Source of the DNA: Acidobacteriota bacterium
Lineage (GTDB): Bacteria; Acidobacteriota; Terriglobia; Acidiferrales; UBA7541
Direction: 5' to 3'
Assembly: GCA_003225315.1 (NCBI GenBank)
Contig: QHZD01000018.1
Coordinates: forward strand, 62,001-126,000
DNA: 64,000 nucleotides
Below are positions 43,707 through 51,057 of this stretch, piece by piece (the stretch's first letter is position 1; each line of letters opens with the position of its first letter). A model generated the notes under the pieces. That model was given only the letters and a program-made list of their open reading frames with translations. It was not told where the DNA came from and ran no database searches. A program made the position numbers and the translations under genes.

Positions 43707-44405
43707 GTGAATTCTAGATTGTTGACCGCTTTGCGGTCGCCAAATACGTTGACCGCTTTGCGGTCACGAAATATGTTGAATCGTACAGCAGCCCTCACTG
43801 CCGCGTGCATATTGAGCACCGGAGCCGCCTGGGCACAGTCGCCCGCCGCTGCCGGCTCGGCCGCATCGGGCAAGGTCGGCGTCATCAGCATTCGCCAGGC
43901 CATCGTTACCACTGCGGAGGGAAAGGTCGCTTCCGCGGAGTTGCAGTCGCAGTTCGCTTCACGCCAGAACGAGATCGAGGCTCTGAACAAGCAGATCAGT
44001 GATTTGCAGCAGCGTCTTCAAGCCGGCCAGAACAAGCTGAGCCAGGAAGAAGAAGCCCGCCTCCGGCAGCAAGGGCAGCGGCTAACGCAGCGCCTCGATC
44101 GCATGAACACGGAATACCAGGAAGACGTAAACGCCGCGCAGGCTGACGTCATTGACCGCATCGGCCGCAAGATGGTCGACGTGCTGGACCGCTATTCCCG
44201 CGAAAACGGCTATGTCGTCGTTCTCGATTCCTCCGCGCAGAACACTCCGATTCTCTTTGCTTCCACGCAGATCGACGTCACACAGGACATTGTCCGCCTC
44301 TACGATCAGGCTTACCCGGTTAAGGCTGGGGCATCAACACCGGCGAAGCCGGCTGCCTCAAAACCCGCTCCGACAACGTCTCAGCCGCCTGCTTCGAAGC
44401 CCTAA
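43707..44405 (+). CDS. OmpH/Skp-family periplasmic chaperone
   Basis: Skp holds unfolded outer-membrane proteins in the periplasm. The 232-residue product has a signal peptide whose hydrophobic core is TAALTAACILSTGAAWAQ. The mature part has VGVISIRQAIVTTAEGKVAS, the typical beta strand and start of the tentacle. A long coiled coil follows (~85-155; EIEALNKQISDLQQRLQAGQ), then the closing strand (GYVVVLDSSAQNTPILFAST). The C-terminus is Pro/Ala/Ser-rich. GTG 43707 follows AAGGAG with a six-nt spacer; an internal ATG at 43773 starts directly at the signal peptide and may be the ancestral start. A 27-bp tandem duplication lies in between. Confidence 0.9.
   Translation: MNSRLLTALRSPNTLTALRSRNMLNRTAALTAACILSTGAAWAQSPAAAGSAASGKVGVISIRQAIVTTAEGKVASAELQSQFASRQNEIEALNKQISDLQQRLQAGQNKLSQEEEARLRQQGQRLTQRLDRMNTEYQEDVNAAQADVIDRIGRKMVDVLDRYSRENGYVVVLDSSAQNTPILFASTQIDVTQDIVRLYDQAYPVKAGASTPAKPAASKPAPTTSQPPASKP
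43721..43774 (+). repeat. Tandem 27-bp duplication within the signal-peptide n-region
   Basis: Two copies of a 27-bp unit (43721-43747 and 43748-43774) begin with the same 18 bases, GTTGACCGCTTTGCGGTC. The unit contains a perfect hairpin, GACCGC-TTT-GCGGTC. The duplication is in frame and yields LTALRSPNT-LTALRSRNM. Confidence 0.85.
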
Positions 44406-44440
44406 CAAACATAGTTTTTCACCGCGGTTTGAACTTCGGC

Positions 44441-44479
44441 AAAACGCTCCCAACGAAGTTGGGAGCGTTTTGTTTTTTT
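44441..44479 (+). terminator. Intrinsic terminator of the OmpH/Skp-like gene
   Basis: AAAACGCTCCCAAC (44441-44454) pairs perfectly with GTTGGGAGCGTTTT (44458-44471) around a GAA loop and is followed by GTTTTTTT (44472-44479). It also reads as a partial terminator on the minus strand. Confidence 0.93.
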
Positions 44480-44668
44480 GCATATCACTGCAGGCTTACC
44501 TCGAAGAATGCGTCATACGCGCGTGTTCCGTTGCCAATTCGCTGCTAGCGAAATTCCCTCTGACCATTCGGTCAGGTTCTTGAATGCAACGGCCCTGTAC
44601 CATTTCTCCGTTGCCTTCTTTTGCAGCAGCGTCTTACTGTTGTGGTGTACCGCTCCTCTCCCGGGAAT

Positions 44669-45544
44669 ATGCGCTCAATACTCGGCACTCGCCACACCAT
44701 ACAAAGTTCCTCACCGCTGGAGGGATCGGATTCTTTCCGCGCGCAGCAAGCGGATTCCAGCCTGCGGAAACTGGCGCGGCGCGAGTGGTGGCTGTGGTTC
44801 TCCGCATTTTTTGTCGCCGCGCTCTCCGCAGTCGCTTTTGTGCTTACCTCATTCACTTCTTTGTTCCGCCACCACGAACATTTTTACGAAATCCGCTCCG
44901 ATCAAGCGCGCTGGGGAATTCTTTCCCTGCTGTTGCTTTTCAACGGCTGGATGCTCTACCGGCAATGGTTCTTCCGCCGTGAACGGAAACATTTGAGCGG
45001 ATACAACGCCGGCAGCGCGGACGAAGCGGCGGTGCCCGATAAAATTTTCACTTCTTCCTCGGGCGTCGATTCCGTCACCGGACTGCACACGCGGGTATTC
45101 ATCGAGCAGCAGCTCGGAAAAGAAATTGCCCGCGCGCGGCGGCAAAATACCGCGCTAAGCCTGGCAACCGTCCATTTGGACGAATTTGCCGAGCTCACCA
45201 AACGCTACGGGCAATCCGCCGTGGACGAAGCGCTGAAAGAGCTTGCGCGGCGTTTGAAGAAAGCGTGCCGTGGCTCCGACTTTGCAGCGCGGCTGGCCAG
45301 CGACGATTTCCTGTTGGTGCTGCCGGAATGCAACCTCGGCGAAGTCAAGACCGTCTTGAACCGGCTCGGCGCCATCGAAGTGGTCTGTTCCGGCCACCGG
45401 GTCAACCTCGCCTATACGACCGGCTTTGTGGACTATCAACCGGGCGATCTGCCCGCTGATTTGCTCAAGCGCGCGGCGCAGCTTTTACACCTTTACGAAA
45501 ATGCCGCCAAGGAAAGTTTCTCCGCCACGCTGACGCCGCACTAG
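44669..45544 (+). CDS. Membrane protein with degenerate GGDEF domain
   Basis: A 291-residue product. Two transmembrane helices (~38-62 and ~83-98) precede a GGDEF-like domain (~132-275; DSVTGLHTRVFIEQQLGKEI; ALSLATVHLDEFAELTKRYG). The catalytic GGDEF/GGEEF signature is replaced by ASDDF (SDDF at ~211-214), so diguanylate cyclase activity is unlikely; it may bind c-di-GMP or GTP, or be a scaffold. The start is uncertain because ATG 44669 lacks a clear ribosome-binding site and the frame is open from 44621. No partner is adjacent. Confidence 0.82.
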   Translation: MRSILGTRHTIQSSSPLEGSDSFRAQQADSSLRKLARREWWLWFSAFFVAALSAVAFVLTSFTSLFRHHEHFYEIRSDQARWGILSLLLLFNGWMLYRQWFFRRERKHLSGYNAGSADEAAVPDKIFTSSSGVDSVTGLHTRVFIEQQLGKEIARARRQNTALSLATVHLDEFAELTKRYGQSAVDEALKELARRLKKACRGSDFAARLASDDFLLVLPECNLGEVKTVLNRLGAIEVVCSGHRVNLAYTTGFVDYQPGDLPADLLKRAAQLLHLYENAAKESFSATLTPH

Positions 45545-45651
45545 CCTCCACCACCACGAAATTCAAAGACAGCGAGGCCCGCCGAGAGGCGCAGAGGTTC
45601 TCGACGGGCCAAACATTCTCAGCAGGCGACTGCTTGCCGCTCGCTCGGATC

Positions 45652-45755
45652 AGCTTGCGGCCAAGCTTCCCGAACAGCTTCCAAGCTAGCTTGCCGCGAG
45701 CTTCTAACTAGCTTCCCGCTAGGTTGCCAGCTAACTCCCCGCTAGCTTCCCGCTG
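45652..45755. repeat. Degenerate 11-12-bp tandem repeats
   Basis: About nine imperfect units related to CTTCCCGCTAG are arrayed head to tail (for example CTTCCAAGCTAG, CTTGCCGCGAG, CTTCTAACTAG, CTTCCCGCTAG, CTCCCCGCTAG, CTTCCCGCTGG). The array spans most of the region between the GGDEF gene stop and the end of the opposite small membrane gene (overlapping its last codons). Confidence 0.65.
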
Positions 45756-46158
45756 GGGACCGCAGCCAATTGATGGCTTTACGCCACGGGGCGGTGCCGC
45801 TGCTCTTCATCATCGGAGTGTTCAACCACCCCACCAGGCCGTGCCCCGCGCTCAATATGGGGCTCGGGCTGCTTTCCACGGGCGCTGGCTGGTCAGCAGG
45901 AGCCGATTCCGATGGCGTAAGCCAGTACGAACCGGCGCTTGGGGCCGGCCGCTCGGCGACGGCGCTCGGAACCTGCCGCTCGGGAACCGCGCCGCCAACT
46001 GACAGCCTTATAAGCGCTCCAACCTGCTCCTGGGACGCCCTGATGGACCTCAGGATCTTTCGGGCGAACCAGATACCCGTGCTCAGGAAGACGACCTCGA
46101 CAGAGAGGTTTCCTAGCTCATACCAATTGCTTTGCATCCATGCGGTAAATTCGTTCAT
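45742..46158 (-). CDS. Small membrane protein of unknown function
   Basis: A 138-residue product starting MNEFTAWMQSNWYELGNLSV, behind GGTGAGG. One transmembrane helix lies at ~17-34 (LSVEVVFLSTGIWFARKI). The rest is a Pro/Ser/Ala-rich soluble tail ending in a basic hydrophobic segment (WRKAINWLRSPAGS). No family is recognised. It is divergent from the gene at 46311 and its 3' end runs into the tandem repeats. Confidence 0.7.
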   Translation of the reverse strand: MNEFTAWMQSNWYELGNLSVEVVFLSTGIWFARKILRSIRASQEQVGALIRLSVGGAVPERQVPSAVAERPAPSAGSYWLTPSESAPADQPAPVESSPSPILSAGHGLVGWLNTPMMKSSGTAPWRKAINWLRSPAGS

Positions 46159-46310
46159 GGCCTCACCTTGGACTGGGACAGCATCAAGTTACAACCGGGC
46201 TCCGTCCCAGGAAACTGGCAGGAGGTCCAGTAAATGGTCAGGCCGTTATCTGCCCCCGCGGCCCATCGGCCCCGTTGCGGCGCGCGCATGCCAGCGCAGT
46301 GTAGGTACTC

Positions 46311-46757
46311 ATGGACACCCCTGCGTTGCTGCGGCGGTTGCGCGGCCGAATAATCCGATACTATGAACGTTGGAGATGGGGCGGGCTCCGTATCTTGTTT
46401 AAGCGGCTCACGATTCTGGGGATCGCGGGGATTGTGTTTGTCCTGGGGGCCAACTACCTGCTGGTTTACACGCTGAACCAGCAAGTGAATCGGCGCCGCG
46501 ACCCGCAGGATGAGAGCTATTGGAGCGCCTACACTGCGATCGTGCAGTTCGCGCGGCATCCGGATAGCGCGTCTGAACAGAAGGCCAAAGCCGCGTTGGA
46601 CGAAGCTTCCCGAAAAGGCGTGAGCAAGACACGCGAGAAAATCCTCCAGAATTATCTTGAAGACCTCCAGCACTGCTACCAAGGCCAGCGCGACTCCTGC
46701 AAACAAGCCAACACGGATATGAACGGAGCCATGAGAGTCCCCGCTACACGCCAGTAG
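46311..46757 (+). CDS. Small membrane protein of unknown function
   Basis: A 148-residue product from ATG 46311. A basic N-terminus (RRLRGRIIRYYERWRWGG) precedes one transmembrane helix (~32-54, TILGIAGIVFVLGANYLLVY). The soluble C-terminal part is helical and charged (SYWSAYTAIVQFARHPDSAS; SKTREKILQNYLEDLQHCYQ). No family is recognised. The opposite-strand open frame 46155-46925 is judged a shadow because it has no ribosome-binding site and odd composition. Confidence 0.68.
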   Translation: MDTPALLRRLRGRIIRYYERWRWGGLRILFKRLTILGIAGIVFVLGANYLLVYTLNQQVNRRRDPQDESYWSAYTAIVQFARHPDSASEQKAKAALDEASRKGVSKTREKILQNYLEDLQHCYQGQRDSCKQANTDMNGAMRVPATRQ

Positions 46758-47381
46758 GCGATTAGTCAGCAAGGCGCGTCCTTTCCGATCCAGTGGTTCG
46801 GTCCAGTGGCGAGTGGCGAGCTCCGGGAGCAAGACCCTCCCCCCGTGTTTTTTGTAAATGTTGCATCTACAGGGTTTAGCCTTGCTGTAAGTCTTTTGTC
46901 TGCAACACTTACGAGGGGGATCCATAAGTGTTGCAGTTGAAGGACTTAGAGATGAGGAAGCAGGGGCGTAAGAGGACTTGGGGAATGCCGAGGTTGACAG
47001 TTCAAAGTTGAAGGTTGAAGGGAAAACAGAGGGAGAGACGGCCAGGATCTTCCCGATAAGATCGGGACAGGCCGATTGAAGGTTGAAAAGGAAGAAGGGA
47101 AGTTAGCATCCGAGCGGGACGGGCGGCGAGGATGGCGAGCCTGAATCACATGGAAAGATAGTACGGAGACTTACAAATGTTAAGTAATTATTTGTGTATC
47201 ATTCGAATGGAGCGGGAAAGCGTTGAAAAGAGAGAGGGTTAGAAGGTTGAAATTCGGGAGGGGCTGAATGCAGGGACAAAACCGCAAGCAGCGATGCGCT
47301 TCGGGAGGACTCAGGGCTGGCCGGCGCTCTGGGGAACGGCCGGAACAGAGTTTCAGGAAGCATTCGCGGGGGCGCGAAACG
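46758..47381. other. Non-coding stretch with inverted repeats
   Basis: No convincing gene. It holds a 12-bp perfect inverted repeat CTGCAACACTTA/TAAGTGTTGCAG (46900-46911/46925-46936) with a 13-nt spacer, a short CCCGAT-AAG-ATCGGG hairpin (about 47053-47067), and several copies of AAGGTTGAA-like strings. The composition is more A/G-rich than its neighbours. Confidence 0.5.
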
Positions 47382-47412
47382 TACACCAAATCCTTGAGAA
47401 ATGGTGTATACT
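47382..47412 (+). promoter_or_regulatory. Putative VapBC operator and -10 element
   Basis: An inverted repeat TACACCA/TGGTGTA (47382-47388/47402-47408) overlaps a TATACT -10 (47407-47412). Antitoxin autoregulation through such a palindrome is typical of VapBC. The predicted start point coincides with the vapB ATG at 47419, so the mRNA may be leaderless. A good -35 is not seen. Confidence 0.55.
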
Positions 47413-47418
47413 TTCGGG

Positions 47419-47619
47419 ATGGGCAGAACAAACATCGAGATTGACGAGAAACTGGTGAGCAAGGCGCGAAAGCTGACGCGGCTGAAAACGAAGCGAGAAA
47501 TCGTAGACAAAGCGCTGGAACTGCTGGTGCGTTCGGAGAGCCGGAAGGGCATCCTTCGCTACCATGGATCGGGGATCTGGAAGGGCGAGCTGAAGGCGAT
47601 GCGAAGGAATCGAGGTTGA
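47419..47619 (+). CDS. vapB: VapB-type antitoxin (module 1)
   Basis: A 66-residue antitoxin starting MGRTNIEIDEKLVSKARKLT, typical of the VapB/ribbon-helix-helix family (RTNIEIDEKL strand, then two helices with TKREIVDKALELLVRSE). The C-terminal tail (GSGIWKGELKAMRRNRG) would bind the toxin. ATG 47419 is preferred over the in-frame ATG at 47401, which lies within the putative operator. Its TGA overlaps the vapC TTG start by four bases. Confidence 0.85.
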   Translation: MGRTNIEIDEKLVSKARKLTRLKTKREIVDKALELLVRSESRKGILRYHGSGIWKGELKAMRRNRG

Positions 47620-48014
47620 TCCTGGTGGATAGTTCGGTGTGGATCGATTTTTTCAGTTCCGCACCGGGGCGCGCGGGCGATGAGCTGCGGCGAATGATCA
47701 AGGACGCGGAACCGTTTGCGCTGACGGGCGTGGTGGTGGCGGAAATCCTGCAGGGCTTGACGCGGGATATCACCCGGATGGAACAGTATCTCTCCCAATG
47801 GGAAATGGTTGAGCCGCGGGGCTTCCGAACCTATCGGGAGGCGGCGGCGATTTTCCGGCTGGCCCGCTCCAAGGGCGTGAGCCTGACAACCATTGATGCC
47901 CTCATCGCGGCGATTGCGCTGGAGCATCGCGCCAGCGTGTTCACTCTCGACAAGGATTTCTCTCGCATTGCGCGCTTGACGGGACTCCCACTCTATCCAC
48001 TCCCCGCACCCTAA
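47616..48014 (+). CDS. vapC: VapC-type PIN-domain ribonuclease toxin (module 1)
   Basis: A 132-residue PIN-domain RNase that cleaves specific RNAs, inhibited by VapB. Acidic active-site residues are visible: Asp5 (LVDSSVWIDFF), Glu43 (VVVAEILQGL), Asp94 (TTIDALIAA) and Asp112 (FTLDKDF). It starts at TTG 47616, overlapping the vapB stop (ATGA-like TTGA overlap), so translation is coupled. The pair is flanked by dispersed repeats. Confidence 0.9.
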   Translation: MILVDSSVWIDFFSSAPGRAGDELRRMIKDAEPFALTGVVVAEILQGLTRDITRMEQYLSQWEMVEPRGFRTYREAAAIFRLARSKGVSLTTIDALIAAIALEHRASVFTLDKDFSRIARLTGLPLYPLPAP

Positions 48015-48068
48015 GGACAAGAATTAGCGGCAAGTCGAAGAGAATGTGCCTATTTAAGGCTTGGAAGT

Positions 48069-48208
48069 ACACAGCCAGGAATGGCTGTGCCACGAGAACC
48101 CGAGAAGGGCACGATTTATCGTGCCCCTACGCAGGTAAGGGCAAGATGCCGGGCCAAAGCCCGGCCTCTACAAAACCTTGGAAGACCACTTGCCCCCTTC
48201 GCAAGTGG
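48069..48208. repeat. Cluster of four hairpins, including a 53-bp dispersed repeat
   Basis: Four inverted repeats lie in 140 bp: CACAGCCA/TGGCTGTG (about 48070-48089), GGGCACGA/TCGTGCCC (48107-48127), GCCGGGC/GCCCGGC (48148-48165) and CCACTTGC/GCAAGTGG (48186-48193/48201-48208). The segment 48103-48155 recurs with one mismatch at 50876-50928. REP/BIME-like elements are the closest description. Confidence 0.8.
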
Positions 48209-48259
48209 AAAATCCCGCACAACCTGCTAGGCTGTCTTGGAGTCCACGGCGCTTTCGCC

Positions 48260-48655
48260 ATGTTGAACAGTGTTACTCCCTTTTTTATTGTCGACGACTT
48301 GGGCGCTACGCTTGCGTTCTATCAGTCCAAGCTGGGATTCGACGTTCGTTATAAGGGAGGAGGCGACGGAAACACAGACGACTTCTGGGCTATCCTTGGA
48401 CGTGACCGGGTCATGCTCATGTTCAAGGCCATCACGCCCGAGGTCCATCCACAGCCGAATCGTTCGCGTCACGAATGGGCTCGCTGGGACGCCTACATCT
48501 ACACGGATGATCCCGACTCACTGTACAGAGAGTTCGTAAGCAAAGGGGTTCCCATGCAGAGGGAACTGGCCAATACAAGCGATGGACTCAGGGCCTTCGA
48601 GATCACGGATAACAGCGGATATTTGCTGTGTTTTGGGCGCCCCGTTGACAAGTAG
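48260..48655 (+). CDS. VOC (glyoxalase/bleomycin-resistance) superfamily protein
   Basis: A 131-residue product from ATG 48260, starting MLNSVTPFFIVDDLGATLAF. The pattern of one beta-alpha-beta-beta-beta repeat is visible (FYQSKLGFDVRYKG; RDRVMLMFKAI; WDAYIYTDDPDSLYREFVSK; FEITDNSGYLLCFGRP), which is the VOC fold. Metal ligands cannot be read with certainty; Glu near AFEITDN is a likely one. The substrate is unknown. The upstream in-frame sequence from 48044 runs through repeats and is not coding. No strong ribosome-binding site is seen. Confidence 0.82.
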   Translation: MLNSVTPFFIVDDLGATLAFYQSKLGFDVRYKGGGDGNTDDFWAILGRDRVMLMFKAITPEVHPQPNRSRHEWARWDAYIYTDDPDSLYREFVSKGVPMQRELANTSDGLRAFEITDNSGYLLCFGRPVDK

Positions 48656-48745
48656 CCGGGTGCCCCGTTCCTGCGGAGCATACCTCCCCTACCAGCCAGG
48701 AGGCTGTATACTTGTGCCTACAGGGCTTTTGCAAGGGCAACATCT

Positions 48746-49954
48746 ATGCGCTTCCACACGTTCCCGTTTCCCACGATAGTCCTCACTCTTGCTTGGTGCG
48801 TCTTGGCAGCCCCGGCGCTTCCGCAGGACCGGCCGGAGAAGAAAGAGGCCAAAAGGGTTTGGACCAACGACGAGCTCCAACATCTTGCCGCCCGTCCGCT
48901 GGCGAATGCAGCTTCGCCACCGGCCTCCGAGGAATCCGCTCAGACGGCCTCCGTTGAAAAACACTACGTCAGGGCAAAAGACCCCAAGTGGTACGTCTCA
49001 CAACTGAAGCCCCTGCAGGCACAAACCGAACAGATTGATCGTGAGTTGCGAACGCTTCGCCGGGCCCGCAAAGACGGAAGGGGCACAACGGGAACCTTTG
49101 CGCTCGACCAAGACACCGAAGGCGTTACGACAGATGCGGAGATTCAAGTCCTCGAAGTGCGGCGGAAGCAGCTTCTTTTGCGGATAGACGAACTAGAAGA
49201 GCAAGCCCGCCATAATGGGCTTGATCCGGGCTCCGTGCGGGCGGATATTCCTGAGGCTCCCGCTGAACCAACCGAAGCGCCAGGAACCGCCTTGCACTCT
49301 GATAAGACTGCCACTGACGAAGAAGATCCGCAGATAGCGGAGACGGAGAGCTCAATCGAACAGGAAAAAAAGCAGTTGGAACGCGCTCAGAAGGAGAAGG
49401 AGTTGCTCCAACGAACTCTTGACCTTCAGCGACGGCAAGTCGTTGCTAATCCCGAATACCTAACGCGGCATGTCGGGAGGTCAAAGCTCTTGTGGGCCGA
49501 GAAGGAAATCAGGGAAAAGGAAGAGGAAGTCCAAGCAGAACAACAAAAGATTGCAGACCTGGAAGAGCATCTTGCAGACCTGAAACTCAACCGTCCTCCT
49601 AAAGAAGCATCGGAAGCAAAGCGCGCGGCAACCGAAGAAACCGGCGCCAAGAAAGACAAAGAGGAGAAGAACGAAGCTTATTGGCGGAAGCGGTTTTCTG
49701 AAGTCCACTACAAGATGCGCATCGCTCAAAAGGAGCTTGACCTCTTGCAGCGGGAATGGAATGTCCTGCTACTTCAGGACGATCCCAATCCGGCAAAGGC
49801 TTTGCGGCAATCGATTACCAGAAAACAGATCAACGAACACCGCAAGAAAATAGGGGAGAAGAAAGCAGAAATCCGGCAACTGCGGCAGGAACAGTCAGAC
49901 TTGGAAGATGAGCTGCGCCATTCGGGGGGCGATGCCGGCTGGTCGCGGGAGTAG
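48746..49954 (+). CDS. Secreted coiled-coil protein of unknown function
   Basis: A 402-residue product with a signal peptide (FPTIVLTLAWCVLAAPALPQ). The mature part contains a KDPKWYVSQLKPLQAQTEQI segment and a long charged coiled coil (~200-395; QEKKQLERAQKEKELLQRTL; EKEIREKEEEVQAEQQKIAD; EHRKKIGEKKAEIRQLRQEQ) with a Pro-rich break at ~170-185. There is no catalytic motif. The family is not recognised. It stands alone between the VOC gene and the second toxin-antitoxin module. Confidence 0.76.
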   Translation: MRFHTFPFPTIVLTLAWCVLAAPALPQDRPEKKEAKRVWTNDELQHLAARPLANAASPPASEESAQTASVEKHYVRAKDPKWYVSQLKPLQAQTEQIDRELRTLRRARKDGRGTTGTFALDQDTEGVTTDAEIQVLEVRRKQLLLRIDELEEQARHNGLDPGSVRADIPEAPAEPTEAPGTALHSDKTATDEEDPQIAETESSIEQEKKQLERAQKEKELLQRTLDLQRRQVVANPEYLTRHVGRSKLLWAEKEIREKEEEVQAEQQKIADLEEHLADLKLNRPPKEASEAKRAATEETGAKKDKEEKNEAYWRKRFSEVHYKMRIAQKELDLLQREWNVLLLQDDPNPAKALRQSITRKQINEHRKKIGEKKAEIRQLRQEQSDLEDELRHSGGDAGWSRE

Positions 49955-50043
49955 ACGATGCGGCAACCCTCTCGCCCTTGAAAGGGCCTGCCCTAAGGAT
50001 GGGGAACGAGCCACGCCGATCCAAAGAGTCTTATCAGAAGAAT

Positions 50044-50073
50044 GTATAGAATCTATACCGAAGTATAGAATCT
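50044..50073 (+). promoter_or_regulatory. Putative operator upstream of the second VapBC module
   Basis: GTATAGA-A-TCTATAC (50044-50058) is a 15-bp palindrome with one central mismatch base, and its half GTATAGAATCT is repeated at 50063-50073 (19-bp period). This looks like a cooperative binding site for the antitoxin. Confidence 0.55.
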
Positions 50074-50138
50074 TTCCCCAGAGTTTGTTAGACTTTCTTG
50101 ATGGAGGGCAGTGCGAACTTCAATAGAGAGCGAATCAC

Positions 50139-50426
50139 ATGCCGATTAGCATTAAGAACGCGGAAACCGAAGAGTTGGCGCGGGAGCTCGCCAAAGAGAC
50201 TGGAGAGACCATCACAGAGGTCATAAAGAGGTCTTTGAAGGACCGGCTGCAGCGCGTGCGGGGGCGGCGGCACGCGAGGGGGCTTCCCGAGCAAGTGGAG
50301 GATATCCTGGAGCGTATTGATGCCCTACCGACTCTCGACAAACGAGCCGAAGATGAAATCCTGGGCTACGATCAGGACGGCATTCCGGCGAGTTTGTCCA
50401 AGGATGGCACTTCCGGTGGTGATTGA
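50139..50426 (+). CDS. vapB: VapB-type antitoxin (module 2)
   Basis: A 95-residue antitoxin starting MPISIKNAETEELARELAKE. The strand ISIKNAETEELAREL and helix TGETITEVIKRSLKDRLQRV fit the Rv0623/PSK-type VapB family, longer than module 1. The acidic C-terminal tail (KRAEDEILGYDQDGIPASLS) would bind the toxin. The stop overlaps the vapC start by 23 bases. Confidence 0.83.
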   Translation: MPISIKNAETEELARELAKETGETITEVIKRSLKDRLQRVRGRRHARGLPEQVEDILERIDALPTLDKRAEDEILGYDQDGIPASLSKDGTSGGD

Positions 50427-50802
50427 CACTTCGGCTCTGCTGGCAATCCTCCTAGGTGAGCCGGAACGAGGGAAGTTTCTCCAACTGCTCAGCGAATCAG
50501 AAACTCGCCTGCTGTCGGCTGCAAACGCCCTGGAAACGGCGATGGTAGTGGAGTCGCGCCGCGGGGAAGCAGCAGGCCGGGAACTTGACCTATTCCTGCA
50601 CAGGACGAAAATCGAGATTGTTGCGGTTGATGAGGAGCAGTTTTCCATTGCGCGCTTTGCGTGGCGAAAATTTGGGAAAGGCCGTCATCCCGCGGCGCTG
50701 AATTTTGGAGACTGCTTTGCCTATGCCCTAACGAAGACTTCCAGCGAACCGCTGCTTGCAAAGGGCGACGATTTCCGGCGAACTGATTTGCAAATACTGT
50801 AA
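50404..50802 (+). CDS. vapC: VapC-type PIN-domain toxin (module 2)
   Basis: A 132-residue PIN-domain protein from ATG 50404. Acidic residues match the family: Asp8 (VVIDTSALLAI), Glu44 (NALETAMVVE), Asp103 (LNFGDCFAYAL) and Asp122/123 (LLAKGDDF). The longer frame from 50317 would overlap vapB too far and is rejected. The gene overlaps vapB by 23 bases, which ties their translation. Confidence 0.88.
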   Translation: MALPVVIDTSALLAILLGEPERGKFLQLLSESETRLLSAANALETAMVVESRRGEAAGRELDLFLHRTKIEIVAVDEEQFSIARFAWRKFGKGRHPAALNFGDCFAYALTKTSSEPLLAKGDDFRRTDLQIL

Positions 50803-50875
50803 GCGGTGGGAGGGTTGAAGCGGGGGCATGGTTCGGCTGCGGTCACCTTAGGCGCACCCCCATGCAGAAGGCCCA

Positions 50876-50928
50876 AGAAGGGCACGATCTATCGTGCCCC
50901 TACGCAGGTAAGGGCAAGATGCCGGGCC
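50876..50928. repeat. Second copy of the 53-bp dispersed hairpin repeat
   Basis: Fifty-two of 53 bases match 48103-48155 (same orientation). It carries the GGGCACGA/TCGTGCCC hairpin. It lies in the 330-nt gap between vapC and rimP, which otherwise has a promoter and leader hairpin. Confidence 0.85.
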
Positions 50929-50996
50929 TCCCGACTCAAGCCGTCGAGACTCCAGGAACAGGCAGAAAGCCCGCCGCTACGGGCGGGGGCCGTATC

Positions 50997-51025
50997 TTGC
51001 ATTTACCGTGCTGCGGGAATATACT
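50997..51025 (+). promoter_or_regulatory. Promoter of the rimP-nusA-infB operon
   Basis: TTGCAT (50997-51002), 17 nt, TATACT (51020-51025). The predicted start near 51032 leaves a ~100-nt leader that contains the hairpin at 51058-51080. Confidence 0.68.
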
Positions 51026-51057
51026 CTTGTTTCGCTCTGAAGCGGGTCGAACGGATG

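Noticed and set aside
45652-45755. CRISPR array
   Set aside because: Repeats are imperfect, directly adjacent and have no spacers of constant length; no cas genes are seen.
46155-46925. 256-codon minus-strand frame opposite the small membrane gene at 46311
   Set aside because: Unusual composition (Cys/Lys-rich start), no ribosome-binding site, and it overlaps a plausible membrane protein gene.
48044-48259. Upstream extension of the VOC gene
   Set aside because: It crosses four hairpin repeats and has no conserved domain; the VOC fold begins at 48260.
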